NCBI GenBank assembly: GCA_944323845.1
Contig: CALUUA010000010.1
Span: 17,296-81,295, forward strand
Source of the DNA: an uncultured Bacteroidales bacterium
Lineage (GTDB): Bacteria; Bacteroidota; Bacteroidia; Bacteroidales; UBA932
DNA: 64,000 nt
Reading direction: 5' to 3'
In this document: one piece after another, positions 25,975-35,927 of the stretch
Layout of the letters: every line of letters begins with the position of its first letter
Numbering within the stretch: position 1 is the stretch's first letter
The notes under the pieces: model-generated
Seen by the model: the letters and a program-made list of their open reading frames with translations, nothing else
Told to the model about the DNA's origin: nothing
Database searches by the model: none
Program-made: the position numbers and the translations under genes

Positions 25975-26207
25975 ATTCTATAAAAATTTGTTGTGTATCG
26001 TCTTTTCCGGCTTGTCGCCATATTCTGCAAATATCGTAAATTTATTTCAGATATAGAACTATTAATTTCTGCAAGCATCTTATTATTTCTTTTTTCAGCT
26101 TTTTTTCTTTTTCGATAGAAAGTTTTTCTTTTTCTTGATATGCTGTTTCCGGAAATGTTTTGTAAAAAGATGAAAAAAATTATAATTTAGTAGGACTAAA
26201 TCCTGTT

Positions 26208-28412
26208 ATGATGGCTATCGACTCTAAAACCCTTCATTCCAAACTAAAGGAATTTTTCGGATTTGATTCATTCAAAGGAGATCAGGAACGTATCATCACT
26301 CATCTGGTCGCAGGCAACGATGCTTTCGTCCTCATGCCTACCGGAGGAGGGAAATCGCTGTGTTATCAGCTTCCGGCCCTGGTCATGGAGGGGACGGCCA
26401 TAGTCATTTCCCCGCTCATCGCCCTCATGAAGAATCAGGTGGATGCCATCCGCGGTTTCGTGGCGGAGAATGACGGGATAGCGCATTTCCTTAATTCATC
26501 CCTGTCCAAGTCGCAGATAAACGAAGTCAGGGAGGATCTGCTCTCCGGGGTGACGAAGCTGCTTTATGTGGCTCCGGAGTCCCTCACCAAACAGGAAAAC
26601 ATAGATATCCTGAAAGAAATCAGGATTTCATTCTATGCCGTAGACGAGGCGCACTGCATTTCCGAGTGGGGGCATGATTTCAGGCCTGAATACAGGAGGA
26701 TAAGGGAAATCATAGACGGGATAGGGGCTGCTCCTGTCATAGCCCTTACAGCCACGGCTACTCCGAAGGTCCAGAGCGATATACTGAAGAGTCTCGGCAT
26801 ACAGGACGCTAAGGTGTTCAAGTCATCCTTCAACAGGACGAACCTGTACTACGAGGTGCGTGACAAGTCGGATCCGAAACGTGATATAATAAAGTTCATC
26901 AAGCAGAATCCGGGGAAGTCGGGGATCATATACTGTCTGAGCAGGAAGAAGGTGGAGGAACTTGCCGAACTTCTCAATGTGAACGGTATCAAGGCATTGC
27001 CGTATCATGCCGGGCTCGATGCCAAAACGAGGGCCGAAAATCAGGACAAGTTCCTGATGGAGGAAATAGATGTCATCGTGGCTACCATTGCTTTCGGTAT
27101 GGGGATAGACAAGCCTGACGTGCGTTTCGTCATCCATTATGACATCCCGAAGAGTCTGGAAGGATATTATCAGGAGACAGGCCGTGCCGGAAGGGATGGC
27201 GGGGAAGGGAAGTGCATAGCCTTCTACAGCTACAAGGATATCGTCAAGCTGGAAAAATTCATGCAGGGAAAGCCCGTGTCCGAACAGGAGATAGGCAAGC
27301 AGCTCCTGTTGGAGACAGTCGCTTATGCGGAATCGAACCAGTGCAGGAGGAAGCTGCTGATGAATTATTTCGGAGAGGACTATACGCAGGAGAACTGCGG
27401 AGCCTGCGACAATTGCCTGAATCCGAAAAGGCAGTTCGACGGACAGGAAGAGATGTCGCTCATCATCGAGCTGGTCGAATCCATGCCGGAGCACTTCAAG
27501 CTGGAGCATCTGGCGAATATCCTGGCCGGCCAATCGAATGCCATGATAAAATCCTATGAACACGACAAACTGGAGCTTTTCGGGGCAGGGAAGGACCATT
27601 CGTTCCGTTTCTGGTGCGATGTCATCCATCAGGGTATGGTGATGCATTTTTTGGAAAAGGACATAGAGTCCTACGGCCTTATTTATGTCACTGAGCTGGG
27701 ACGGAAATTCAATGCCGCGCCTTACAGGATCATGCTTACTGAAGAACGGCAGTTCGCCGAAGGCGTGGATGATGACGATGAAGGCGGCGCCGGAGCCAAA
27801 GTCGGCGGCGGTGGCGGAGATCAGGTCCTTCTTTCCATGCTTAAGAAACTCAGGTCGGACATGTCGGCGAGACTCAAGCTCCAGCCGTGGATAATTTTCG
27901 GCGACCCGGCCCTTGAAGACATGTCGATCTCCTATCCTGTCACATATGACGAGTTGAAGACATGTCAGGGAGTGGGTGAAGGAAAGGCCAAGAAGTTCGG
28001 GAAAGAGTTCCTGGACCTTATATCCCGATATGTGGAGGAAAACGAGATCGAGCGGCCTGATGATTTCGTGGTGAAGTCAGTGGTCAACTCCTCTACTGCG
28101 AACAAGGTGTTCATAATACAGGGGATAGACAGAAAACTTCCGCTCGAGGATATTGCCGGGGCGAAAGGTCTTGAGATGGAGGAACTGCTGTCGGAAATAG
28201 AGACCATAGTGGCCTCCGGTACCAGACTGGACCTGGATTACTATATCAGCCAGACGGTGGATGATGACGTGGTCGATGAAATCTATTCTTATTTCAAGGA
28301 AGAGGCGCAGTCTGACTCCCTGCCGGATGCCATGGCGGATCTCGGTCAGGATTACGATGAATTCGAGGTGCGTCTGGTGCGTCTGAAATTTCTGTGCGAG
28401 GTGGCCAACTGA
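26208..28412 (+). CDS. recQ: ATP-dependent DNA helicase RecQ
   Basis: 734 residues, starting at the first of two adjacent ATG codons. RecQ unwinds DNA 3' to 5' in recombination and fork repair. Seen in order: the motif 0 region FGFDSFKGDQERII, Walker A MPTGGGKSLCYQLP, the DEAH box AVDEAHCISEWGHDFRPEY, LTATATPKV, the C-terminal helicase lobe with IAFGMGIDKPDVRFVIHYDIPKSLEGYYQETGRAGRDG, the zinc cluster CRRK...CGACDNC at about 376-402, the RQC winged-helix region, a Gly/Asp-rich linker near residue 525, and an HRDC domain at about 550-620. A further helical tail of about 100 residues follows, longer than E. coli RecQ (609). Its stop is directly adjacent to that of the facing PHP gene. Confidence 0.96.
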   Translation: MMAIDSKTLHSKLKEFFGFDSFKGDQERIITHLVAGNDAFVLMPTGGGKSLCYQLPALVMEGTAIVISPLIALMKNQVDAIRGFVAENDGIAHFLNSSLSKSQINEVREDLLSGVTKLLYVAPESLTKQENIDILKEIRISFYAVDEAHCISEWGHDFRPEYRRIREIIDGIGAAPVIALTATATPKVQSDILKSLGIQDAKVFKSSFNRTNLYYEVRDKSDPKRDIIKFIKQNPGKSGIIYCLSRKKVEELAELLNVNGIKALPYHAGLDAKTRAENQDKFLMEEIDVIVATIAFGMGIDKPDVRFVIHYDIPKSLEGYYQETGRAGRDGGEGKCIAFYSYKDIVKLEKFMQGKPVSEQEIGKQLLLETVAYAESNQCRRKLLMNYFGEDYTQENCGACDNCLNPKRQFDGQEEMSLIIELVESMPEHFKLEHLANILAGQSNAMIKSYEHDKLELFGAGKDHSFRFWCDVIHQGMVMHFLEKDIESYGLIYVTELGRKFNAAPYRIMLTEERQFAEGVDDDDEGGAGAKVGGGGGDQVLLSMLKKLRSDMSARLKLQPWIIFGDPALEDMSISYPVTYDELKTCQGVGEGKAKKFGKEFLDLISRYVEENEIERPDDFVVKSVVNSSTANKVFIIQGIDRKLPLEDIAGAKGLEMEELLSEIETIVASGTRLDLDYYISQTVDDDVVDEIYSYFKEEAQSDSLPDAMADLGQDYDEFEVRLVRLKFLCEVAN

Positions 28413-29246
28413 TCAGATCTCTTCCAGAATCAGCCTGCGGCAGCTGAAATGCGCCGTATGTCTGAATCCGCATGATTTGAGGAAGTCTGCATACATGCAG
28501 AACTTGTCTCCGACCCTTTCCGGATTGTGGGAGTCCGAGCCCAGACTGACGGCCTCGCCTCCCAGTTCCCTGAACCTCAGGAGTATGTCCCTGTCCAGGA
28601 CAGGCGTCCGTCCGTTGTATTCCTGATAGGTTTTCGTGTTTATTTCCAGAGCCTTTCCGTTTTCTGCGAGATATTTCAGGATGCTGTCGAATATGTCCGG
28701 GAAATCGCGGTAGAATATGCTGCATTCCGGATAATGGGCATATCTGGCCACGTAGTCGAAATGTCCCATGATGTCGAAATCCCCGAGCCATGTCATTTCT
28801 TCGAAAAGCGTCTCCAGATAATGTCCGTATGCCGTTTTCCAGTCTTTCCCCTGATAGTATCCGCCCCAGAACGGATCCGTATCGTCCAGATAATGGACTG
28901 ACGCTATCACTGCATCGAATGAATTTCCTGCAAGGAGGTTTCTGATGCTGTCCCTGCACCTTTTTTCAAGTCCGATTTCTATACCCTTGAATATCTCGGT
29001 TCCGGAAACGAGACCCCGCACCCTTTCTATTTCATTTTGCTGCGCAATGATGTCGAACTGCTCCGGCACCAGATGTTCGTGTTCGGCCTTCATGGCCGGA
29101 ACAAAGAAGTCGCAGTGATCGGTGAAGCACAGTCCGGCCAGTCCAGCAGCCGCTGCTGCACGGGCGGAAGTCTCGACCGACGCCTTTATGCCGTCGAACG
29201 AGAATTGGCTATGGTTGTGATTGTCGTAGAGTTTCATCTGTCGCAT
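28413..29246 (-). CDS. PHP-family phosphatase, probable histidinol-phosphatase (HisJ/HisK type)
   Basis: 277 residues; the ATG at 29246 overlaps the fhs stop as TGATG, suggesting coupled translation, though an ATG at 29237 is nearly as good. The metal-binding PHP motifs are visible: DNHNHSQFS near the start, FTDHCDF, GIEIGLE, ASVHYLDD, MGHFDYVARY and the late LGSDSHNPERVG. This arrangement is typical of class II histidinol-phosphatases that make L-histidinol, but other His genes are absent here and sugar-phosphate substrates are possible. Its 3' end touches the recQ stop with no intergenic bases, so no terminator separates the two convergent genes. Confidence 0.82.
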   Translation of the reverse strand: MRQMKLYDNHNHSQFSFDGIKASVETSARAAAAAGLAGLCFTDHCDFFVPAMKAEHEHLVPEQFDIIAQQNEIERVRGLVSGTEIFKGIEIGLEKRCRDSIRNLLAGNSFDAVIASVHYLDDTDPFWGGYYQGKDWKTAYGHYLETLFEEMTWLGDFDIMGHFDYVARYAHYPECSIFYRDFPDIFDSILKYLAENGKALEINTKTYQEYNGRTPVLDRDILLRFRELGGEAVSLGSDSHNPERVGDKFCMYADFLKSCGFRHTAHFSCRRLILEEI

Positions 29247-30913
29247 CAGCTCAATCCGTCGATCTGTCCGTCCGCAATGTCTATGTGGAGCGCCTGCGGC
29301 TCTTTAGGCAGCCCGGGCATCCTGATGATGTCCCCGGCGATGGCTACAGTCATTTCGGCGCCGGTGTTTATGACCACGTCCCTGATTTCGAAATCGAAGC
29401 CTGAAGGCGCGCCGTACAGTTTCGGATCCTGCGAAAAGGAGTACTGGGTTTTGGCGATGCATACGGGGTAGTCAGGAATGCCGGATTTCTCCAGCAGGCT
29501 TATCTTTTTCAGACAGGCCGGGCTGAAGGAAACCGATCCTGCCCCGTAGATGTTCCTGGCTACGGCGGATATCTTTTCTATGATTCCCGCTTCGTCCGGA
29601 TATGTGAACCTGACCGGGCCTGACGGATTGTTTTCTATGATTTCCACCACTTTGGCGGCCAGATCTTCGGCTCCTGCTCCTCCGCGGGCGTAGGCGTCGT
29701 TTATCGAAAAGCCGACACCCATTTCCCGGCAGTGCTCCTCTACCATCCTTATTTCTTCTTCAGTGTCGGAAGCGAACTTGTTGAAGCATACGAGGACTGT
29801 CTGACCGAAATTCCTGAGGTTCCTGATGTGTATGTCCAGGTTCGCGAAACCTTTTCTCACCCCTTCCGCATCCGGCTCCTTGATTTTTTCCAGAGGAACG
29901 TCCCCGTGCATCTTCAGACCCTGAAGAGTGGTTACAAGAAGTGTCAGATCCGGACGAAGCCCGCTTTTGCGGCATTTGATGTTGAAGAATTTCTCCGCTC
30001 CGAGATCCGCTCCGAATCCTGCTTCGGTGATGACGTAGTCTCCGAAGGTCATGGCTTCCCGCGTGGCTATGATGGAGTTGCATCCGTGGGCGATATTGGC
30101 GAACGGGCCGCCGTGGATGATGGCTGCCGACCCCTCCGTGGTCTGGACGAGATTCGGCTTGATGGCGTCCGCCATCAGGGCAGCCATCGCCCCGGCCACC
30201 CCCAGATCGTTTACGGTAAACGGCTTCCCCTCGAAAGTCCATCCGAGCGTGATGTTCCCTATCCTCCGCTTCAGATCCTCAAGATCCGATGACAGGCACA
30301 GTATCGCCATGATTTCGGAAGCCGGAGTGATGTCGAACCCTGATTCCTGCGGAATCCCGTTCGTCCTCGGCCCCAATCCGGTCACTATGTTCCTCAGCGA
30401 CCTGTCATTCACGTCGAGAACCCTTTTCCACACGATTTCCTTCAGGGCGAACCCTTCCGCCTGATGCTGGTACAGATAATTGTCCAGCAGGGCCGCTATC
30501 ATGTTGTGCGTGGAAGTCACGGCATGGAAATCCCCGGTGAAGTGCAGGTTTATCTTCTCCATCGGAAGCACCTGGGCGTATCCTCCGCCTGCAGCCCCGC
30601 CCTTCATCCCGAAACACGGTCCCAGCGACGGCTCCCGCAGAGCCACTATGGCCTTCTTCCCGATCCGGTTCAGCCCTAATGCCAGACCGATGGAAGCCGT
30701 GGTCTTGCCTATGCCGGCCTTGGTGGCCGTGATGGCCGTGACCAGAATCAGGCGGCTTTTCCTGATTTTTTCGGGATCCGTAAGTTCCACCGGTATCTTC
30801 GCCATATAATGCCCGTACTGTTCGATGGCACCGGCCGGGATACCGGCCTCGGCGGCCACTTCGGATATTTCCTTCATCCGGATGCTCCTTGCGATTTCGA
30901 TGTCAGCTTTCAT
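29246..30913 (-). CDS. fhs: Formate-tetrahydrofolate ligase
   Basis: 555 residues, the usual length. It joins formate to tetrahydrofolate with ATP, giving 10-formyl-THF for purines and initiator tRNA. Diagnostic parts are the start [17 protein letters not shown], the P-loop [68 protein letters not shown] (read in pieces), [29 protein letters not shown] and [19 protein letters not shown]. It precedes the PHP phosphatase with a stop-start overlap. No tetrahydrofolate riboswitch or other leader could be recognised in the 50-140 bases upstream, which are shared with the divergent DUF308 gene. Confidence 0.97.
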   Translation of the reverse strand: MKADIEIARSIRMKEISEVAAEAGIPAGAIEQYGHYMAKIPVELTDPEKIRKSRLILVTAITATKAGIGKTTASIGLALGLNRIGKKAIVALREPSLGPCFGMKGGAAGGGYAQVLPMEKINLHFTGDFHAVTSTHNMIAALLDNYLYQHQAEGFALKEIVWKRVLDVNDRSLRNIVTGLGPRTNGIPQESGFDITPASEIMAILCLSSDLEDLKRRIGNITLGWTFEGKPFTVNDLGVAGAMAALMADAIKPNLVQTTEGSAAIIHGGPFANIAHGCNSIIATREAMTFGDYVITEAGFGADLGAEKFFNIKCRKSGLRPDLTLLVTTLQGLKMHGDVPLEKIKEPDAEGVRKGFANLDIHIRNLRNFGQTVLVCFNKFASDTEEEIRMVEEHCREMGVGFSINDAYARGGAGAEDLAAKVVEIIENNPSGPVRFTYPDEAGIIEKISAVARNIYGAGSVSFSPACLKKISLLEKSGIPDYPVCIAKTQYSFSQDPKLYGAPSGFDFEIRDVVINTGAEMTVAIAGDIIRMPGLPKEPQALHIDIADGQIDGLS

Positions 30914-30959
30914 AAAACAAATGTTCTCCGTAAAGCCGCGAAATTACTAAAATAATTTA

Positions 30960-30967
30960 TAATTTTG
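30960..30967 (+). promoter_or_regulatory. Bacteroidota -7 promoter element for the DUF308-dnaG genes
   Basis: TAATTTTG matches TAnnTTTG. A start near 30972 gives an 83-base leader to the ATG at 31055 and places the upstream in-frame ATG at 30965 inside the element, so that longer start is rejected. No clear -33 box is seen. Confidence 0.55.
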
Positions 30968-31054
30968 CAATATATGGACAAGGCCGGGAACCGGAAGTCA
31001 GAATGCGGGAGTTCCTGGCCGAAGACAAATGTTGCATCATTAAAAATCCATCTT

Positions 31055-31702
31055 ATGATTACTTTCGGTTTCAAAAATAGATTCAGCGGCTGGATCAGGG
31101 CGGCGATAGCTGTTCTGATAGGGTGCGTCATGGTCATCAAGCCGGAGACTTCCCTCATCTTTCTGGTGAAGATCATTGCGGCAGTCATGATAGCTTCAGG
31201 ACTTGTGACTCTGGCCTACGGCATAGCGAACAGACGGGAAGGCGGGCTGACTCTTCTTATCTTCAATACGATAGTGGATATCGCCATAGGCGTGCTCCTG
31301 TTCATCTTCCCTGAAGTGGTGGCCAGCTTCGTCATCATATTGCTGGGAATAGTCCTGCTGATCTTCGGCATATTCCAGATAGCTGCCATGGTCAGCGCGT
31401 CGGCTTTCGTCCCTCTCGGCTTCTGGTCGTTCATCCTTCCGGTCATCTGTGCTGGCGGCGGAGTGCTCCTGCTGTTCGACCCGTTCGATGCCGCATCTAC
31501 CATGACTCTGGTAGCCGGCATAGCGGTTCTGGTGTACGGAGTATCGGAGCTTTTCGCCACGTGGAAGATGTCACGGGCCATGCGCGAGTACAAGATCAAA
31601 TATCCGTCATCTTCCGCTGACGGCAGACAGCCTGATTCAGGCATCGACATGAGCGATGTCAAGGACGCGGAGTTCGAGAAAGTAGACGAGGATCATAAAT
31701 GA
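31055..31702 (+). CDS. DUF308/HdeD-like inner-membrane protein
   Basis: 215 residues from the ATG at 31055, chosen because the next upstream ATG overlaps the promoter. Six hydrophobic membrane segments lie between residues 12 and about 175, in three similar pairs (WIRAAIAVLIGCVMVIKPETS, IAIGVLLFIFPEVVASFVIILLGIVLLIFGIFQI and SFILPVICAGGGVLLLFDPF), each with the Gly-rich helix and Pro-containing turn typical of the HdeD/DUF308 family. The C-terminal 40 residues are hydrophilic and acidic. HdeD-type proteins are linked to acid stress in enteric bacteria, but no function is established for this clade. Its stop overlaps the dnaG start by four bases (ATGA), so the two are translationally coupled. 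Confidence 0.85.
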   Translation: MITFGFKNRFSGWIRAAIAVLIGCVMVIKPETSLIFLVKIIAAVMIASGLVTLAYGIANRREGGLTLLIFNTIVDIAIGVLLFIFPEVVASFVIILLGIVLLIFGIFQIAAMVSASAFVPLGFWSFILPVICAGGGVLLLFDPFDAASTMTLVAGIAVLVYGVSELFATWKMSRAMREYKIKYPSSSADGRQPDSGIDMSDVKDAEFEKVDEDHK

Positions 31703-33693
31703 TTCCGCACGAGACCGTAGACAGGATTCTGGATGCAGCCCGGATAGAAGATGTCGTGGGCGATTTCGTCTCCCTGAAACGGCGCGGGGCGAATTTCATA
31801 GCCTGTTGCCCCTTCCATAACGAAAAGACACCGTCTTTCTACGTCTCTCCGGCCAAGGGGATTTTCAAATGCTTCGGCTGCGGCAAGTCAGGTACCGCAG
31901 TGGGCTTCGTCATGGAGCATGAAGGATGCTCGTATGTGGAAGCCTTGCGCTATCTTGCGAAGAAGTACCATATCGAAGTCGTGGAGAAGGAGGAGACTCC
32001 TGAAGAGATTGCCGAGAGGCAGCACAGCGAAAGTCTGTATCTGGTGTCGGATTTCGCCGGAAAATTTTTCCGGGAGACCCTTATGTCGGAGTCGGGAAAG
32101 GCGGGGTATGCCTATTTCAAGACTAGAGGTCTGGAAGATTCCACCATAGAGAAGTTCGGTCTGGGGTGGTCGCCTTCGTCCCGTACGGCATTGCTTAAGG
32201 CGGCGAGACGGGCCGGGTACAAGGAGGAGTTTCTGATAGATGCCGGTCTTTGCTACCGGCGCGATGACGGGAAGGTGACCGACCGTTTCTATGAGAGGGC
32301 CATGTTCCCTATTCATTCGCCTTCCGGCAGGATTCTGGCTTTCGGCGGCCGTACCCTGAAATCGGACAAGACTGTGGCGAAATACGTGAATTCTCCGGAA
32401 ACGGAAATATACGTGAAAAGCCGGTCCCTGTACGGGATATGGTTCGCGCGGAACGAGATTGTCCGGCAGGACAAATGCATACTGGTGGAGGGATATCTCG
32501 ATGTCATATCCATGCATCAGCTCGGCATAAGGAATGTGGTGGCTTCCAGCGGCACTTCCCTGACAGTGGAGCAGATACGCCTTATCAGAAAGTATTCGCA
32601 GAATGTCACGATCATATATGACGGCGATTCTGCCGGAATCCATGCGGCCCTCAGGGGAATCGACCTTGTGCTGAAAGAGGGGATGAATGTGAAGGTAGTG
32701 CTTCTGCCTGACGGCGATGACCCGGATTCGTTTTCGAGGAAGCATACGCTGGAGGAAGTGACGGATTTCATAGCCGCCCATGAACAGGACTTCATAAGTT
32801 TCAAGTCGGATCTGCTTCTGGATGACGCAGGAGAGGATCCGCTGAAGAAGGCCAATCTTATAAACGACATCGCCGATACGGTGGCCATGATACCTGATCC
32901 GGTGAAAAGATCCGTCTATGCGGATGCCTGCAGCGGGAAATTCGGGATTTCGGCCGCCATTCTCTTCAGCCGCATCAAGCGTACACGGGAGGATATGCTG
33001 CTGGAGGAGCGTAAAAGGGAGGAAACCTTCAGACGCAGGGCGGAACTGTCGGCGGAATTAGGAAATGAGCATGCCCTGAAAGACAGGATGTCGGGAGGGG
33101 CTGCGGCGGAGGTGACGGCCGCCGATACGGTGAAACTGGAGGATCCGTTTCTGGCGCCTTGCGAAAAGGAGCTTCTCGGTTTTCTGGTGGAGCACGGGCA
33201 GACTCCGCTGGAGTTCGATGCCGATTCGGAGTTCCATGTGCCGGACGACAGGCCCGACACTGTGGCCGAATTCATAGACAGCGCCCTTGCTGCAGACGGT
33301 GCGGTCTTCGCCAATACTGCATACCGGAAGGTCTACGACCTCTATTTCGAGATGTACGATCAGGGGCTGACGCAGTCTCAGATACAGACGAGGCTCATGA
33401 ACAGCCGCGATCCCGATGTGGCGGCCATCGCTTCGGACCTGCATGTGGACAAATATATGATCACCGTCGAGAATTATCGCCGGTCATTGACATCTGTTGC
33501 GACACAATTGATTATCTTTGTGCCGAAATCCATACTGGCTTATCAGGGGCGGCGTCTGGATGAGATGACCAGAAAGCTGTCCGACAGTCTGTCCTCTTCC
33601 GAAGATCCTCGGGAGCAGGAACGGTTTCTGGAGAAGATGAATTCCCTGAACAGAGCCAGGACGAAGATCAACGGCAAGCTGGGCCGCGTATGA
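31699..33693 (+). CDS. dnaG: DNA primase
   Basis: 664 residues. DnaG makes RNA primers at the replication fork. The N-terminal zinc ribbon is CCPFHNEKTPSFYVSPAKGIFKCFGCGKSG (ligands Cys, His, Cys, Cys in the usual spacing); the RNA polymerase core has RFYERAMFPIHSPSGRILAFGGR, and the TOPRIM metal sites are LVEGYLDVISMHQLG, with VASSGTSLT, and IYDGDSAGIHAALRGIDL. The C-terminal 200 residues, which in other bacteria bind the DnaB helicase, are divergent and rich in Ala, Glu and Arg, as usual for the phylum. It overlaps the DUF308 gene by four bases rather than lying in the rpsU-dnaG-rpoD macromolecular synthesis operon. Confidence 0.96.
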   Translation: MIPHETVDRILDAARIEDVVGDFVSLKRRGANFIACCPFHNEKTPSFYVSPAKGIFKCFGCGKSGTAVGFVMEHEGCSYVEALRYLAKKYHIEVVEKEETPEEIAERQHSESLYLVSDFAGKFFRETLMSESGKAGYAYFKTRGLEDSTIEKFGLGWSPSSRTALLKAARRAGYKEEFLIDAGLCYRRDDGKVTDRFYERAMFPIHSPSGRILAFGGRTLKSDKTVAKYVNSPETEIYVKSRSLYGIWFARNEIVRQDKCILVEGYLDVISMHQLGIRNVVASSGTSLTVEQIRLIRKYSQNVTIIYDGDSAGIHAALRGIDLVLKEGMNVKVVLLPDGDDPDSFSRKHTLEEVTDFIAAHEQDFISFKSDLLLDDAGEDPLKKANLINDIADTVAMIPDPVKRSVYADACSGKFGISAAILFSRIKRTREDMLLEERKREETFRRRAELSAELGNEHALKDRMSGGAAAEVTAADTVKLEDPFLAPCEKELLGFLVEHGQTPLEFDADSEFHVPDDRPDTVAEFIDSALAADGAVFANTAYRKVYDLYFEMYDQGLTQSQIQTRLMNSRDPDVAAIASDLHVDKYMITVENYRRSLTSVATQLIIFVPKSILAYQGRRLDEMTRKLSDSLSSSEDPREQERFLEKMNSLNRARTKINGKLGRV

Positions 33694-33742
33694 CGGCGGC
33701 TTTTTTACATTGCCCGGAACGGGCAGATTATTTTAGAATGAT

Positions 33743-35926
33743 ATGGAGAAGAATTTCAAAAGGACTTTGGTGACTTGCGCCCTTCCGTATGCGAACGGGC
33801 CTGTGCATATCGGACATCTGGCAGGGGTTTATGTGCCGGCGGACATTTATGTCAGGTATCTGAGAATGAGGGGGGAGGATGTCCTCTTCATCTGCGGTTC
33901 GGACGAGCACGGGGTGCCTATCACCATCAAGGCTAAAAAGCAGGGATGCACGCCGCAGGACGTGGTGGACAAATACCACCGGATCATAAAGGACTCTTTC
34001 GCCGGATTAGGCATTAATTTCGACATTTATTCCAGAACCTCATCCGCCATACATCACAGGAACGCATCGGAATTTTTCAGGAAACTCTACGATGACGGAA
34101 AATTCATCGAGAAGGAAAGCGAGCAGTACTATGACGAGGAGGCGAAGACATTTCTGGCTGACCGCTATATCGTGGGAACCTGTCCGAAATGCGGAAACGA
34201 AGGGGCTTACGGCGACCAGTGCGAGAAATGCGGCAGTACCCTCAGCCCGGATGAACTGATCAATCCGAAATCGGCATTGAGCGGCAGCGAGCCTGTAAAG
34301 AAGAAGACCAGACACTGGTACCTTCCTCTGGACCAGTATGAACCGTGGCTGAAAGAGTGGATACTGGAGGGGCACAAGGAATGGCGGTCGAATGTCTACG
34401 GGCAGTGCAAGTCATGGCTTGACGGCGGCCTGCAGCCACGGGCAGTGAGCCGCGACCTCGACTGGGGCGTTCCGGTGCCTGTGGAAGGAGCGGACGGCAA
34501 GGTCCTCTATGTCTGGTTCGATGCCCCTATCGGCTACATCTCCAATACTGCCGAACTCCTTCCGTCCAGCTGGGAAAAGTGGTGGAAATCTCAGGATACC
34601 AGACTGATACATTTCATCGGCAAGGACAACATCGTCTTCCATTGCATCGTGTTCCCGTCCATGCTCAAGGCCTATGGGGAGTATGTCCTTCCGGACAATG
34701 TCCCTGCGAACGAGTTCCTGAATCTGGAGGGAAACAAGATATCCACGTCCAGAAACTGGGCCGTGTGGCTGAACGAGTATCTCGAGGAATTTCCGGGAAA
34801 GGAGGATGTCCTCAGATACGTTCTCTGCGCCAATGCTCCTGAAACTAAGGACAATGATTTCACCTGGAAGGATTTCCAGGCCAGGAACAACAGCGAGCTG
34901 GTAGCCATTCTCGGGAATTTCGTCAACCGGGCGGTAGTGCTGACGCACAAGTATTTCGGTGGCAGGGTGCCTGCCAATGCCAGACCGGAGCCGGTCGATG
35001 CCGAGACTCTGTCCCAGATTCCGGACATCAGGAAGGCTGTCGAGGACAATATCGCTCATTTCAAGTTCCGCGAGGCCTTGAAGGAGGCCATGAACATAGC
35101 ACGTATCGGAAACAAGTATCTTACTGATACCGAGCCGTGGAAGGTGGCCAAGACCGATATGGACAGGACGGCTTCCATCCTGAACGTCTCCCTGCAGATA
35201 TGTGCGGATCTCGCTGTGGTGTTCGAACCGTTCCTGCCGTTCTCTGCAGAGAAGTTGAGGAATATCCTGAATGTGGGTCTGAATGCCGGTCTGGATCATC
35301 GGGCAGGGGAGGAAGGTACATGCGGCGAGAATATCTTCAAGCCAGGAGAGTCGGCAGCCCTGCATACGGTGTCTTCTCCTGCCCGGACAGAGGCGGCTGG
35401 CGGGGTGATTCTGTCATGGGATGATCTCGGTTCCGTGTCCATCCTTCCCGAGGGTCATCAGCTCGGCGAACCGGTGCTGCTTTTCAGCAAGATTGAGGAC
35501 AGCGTGGTGGAAGCCCAGGTGACAAGGTTAGAGGCTGACAAAGCCGCGAATGAGGCTGCGGCCAAGGAGGCTGAGACTGCCCGGCCGGCTCCGCAGAAGC
35601 CTGAATGCACTTTCGACGATTTCGAAAAGATGGATATACGCACGGCTACCGTTCTGGAGGCCGAGCGTGTCCCGAAGACGGACAAGCTGCTGAAGCTGAC
35701 CATAGATACGGGAATAGACGTCCGGACCATAGTTTCCGGTATCGCTGAATATTACACTCCGGAGCAGATGATCGGGAAGCAGATATGCATACTGGCCAAT
35801 CTCCAGCCACGGAAAATCCGCGGCATCGAGTCGAAAGGCATGATACTGATGGCGCGTCAGGCCGACGGTCTCATGCGTTTCATCACCCCGGCCGAAGCCC
35901 TCGCCAACGGAGCTGAAATAGGATAG
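33743..35926 (+). CDS. metG: Methionyl-tRNA synthetase with C-terminal tRNA-binding domain
   Basis: 727 residues. The class I signature HIGH reads [13 protein letters not shown] at about residue 21; the KMSKS loop is the variant [11 protein letters not shown], common in this subfamily. A zinc knuckle of the two-CxxC kind lies at about 150-170 ([18 protein letters not shown]). The anticodon-binding helical domain follows, and residues about 620-727 are the EMAP-II/Trbp111-like OB-fold ([31 protein letters not shown] and [20 protein letters not shown]), which dimerises and grips tRNA. A Glu/Ala-rich linker precedes this domain. The murB start follows after a single base. The function is secure. 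Confidence 0.97.
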   Translation: MEKNFKRTLVTCALPYANGPVHIGHLAGVYVPADIYVRYLRMRGEDVLFICGSDEHGVPITIKAKKQGCTPQDVVDKYHRIIKDSFAGLGINFDIYSRTSSAIHHRNASEFFRKLYDDGKFIEKESEQYYDEEAKTFLADRYIVGTCPKCGNEGAYGDQCEKCGSTLSPDELINPKSALSGSEPVKKKTRHWYLPLDQYEPWLKEWILEGHKEWRSNVYGQCKSWLDGGLQPRAVSRDLDWGVPVPVEGADGKVLYVWFDAPIGYISNTAELLPSSWEKWWKSQDTRLIHFIGKDNIVFHCIVFPSMLKAYGEYVLPDNVPANEFLNLEGNKISTSRNWAVWLNEYLEEFPGKEDVLRYVLCANAPETKDNDFTWKDFQARNNSELVAILGNFVNRAVVLTHKYFGGRVPANARPEPVDAETLSQIPDIRKAVEDNIAHFKFREALKEAMNIARIGNKYLTDTEPWKVAKTDMDRTASILNVSLQICADLAVVFEPFLPFSAEKLRNILNVGLNAGLDHRAGEEGTCGENIFKPGESAALHTVSSPARTEAAGGVILSWDDLGSVSILPEGHQLGEPVLLFSKIEDSVVEAQVTRLEADKAANEAAAKEAETARPAPQKPECTFDDFEKMDIRTATVLEAERVPKTDKLLKLTIDTGIDVRTIVSGIAEYYTPEQMIGKQICILANLQPRKIRGIESKGMILMARQADGLMRFITPAEALANGAEIG

Positions 35927-35927
35927 G

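Noticed and set aside
25975..26207. Small gene or RNA in the AT-rich gap before recQ
   Set aside because: The gap contains A and T runs and a one-mismatch -7 element for the FKBP gene, but no open frame of useful length and no stable hairpin.
34740..34775. Degenerate KMSKS motif in methionyl-tRNA synthetase
   Set aside because: KISTSRNW is a normal variant of the motif in this MetG subgroup, and all other domains are intact.
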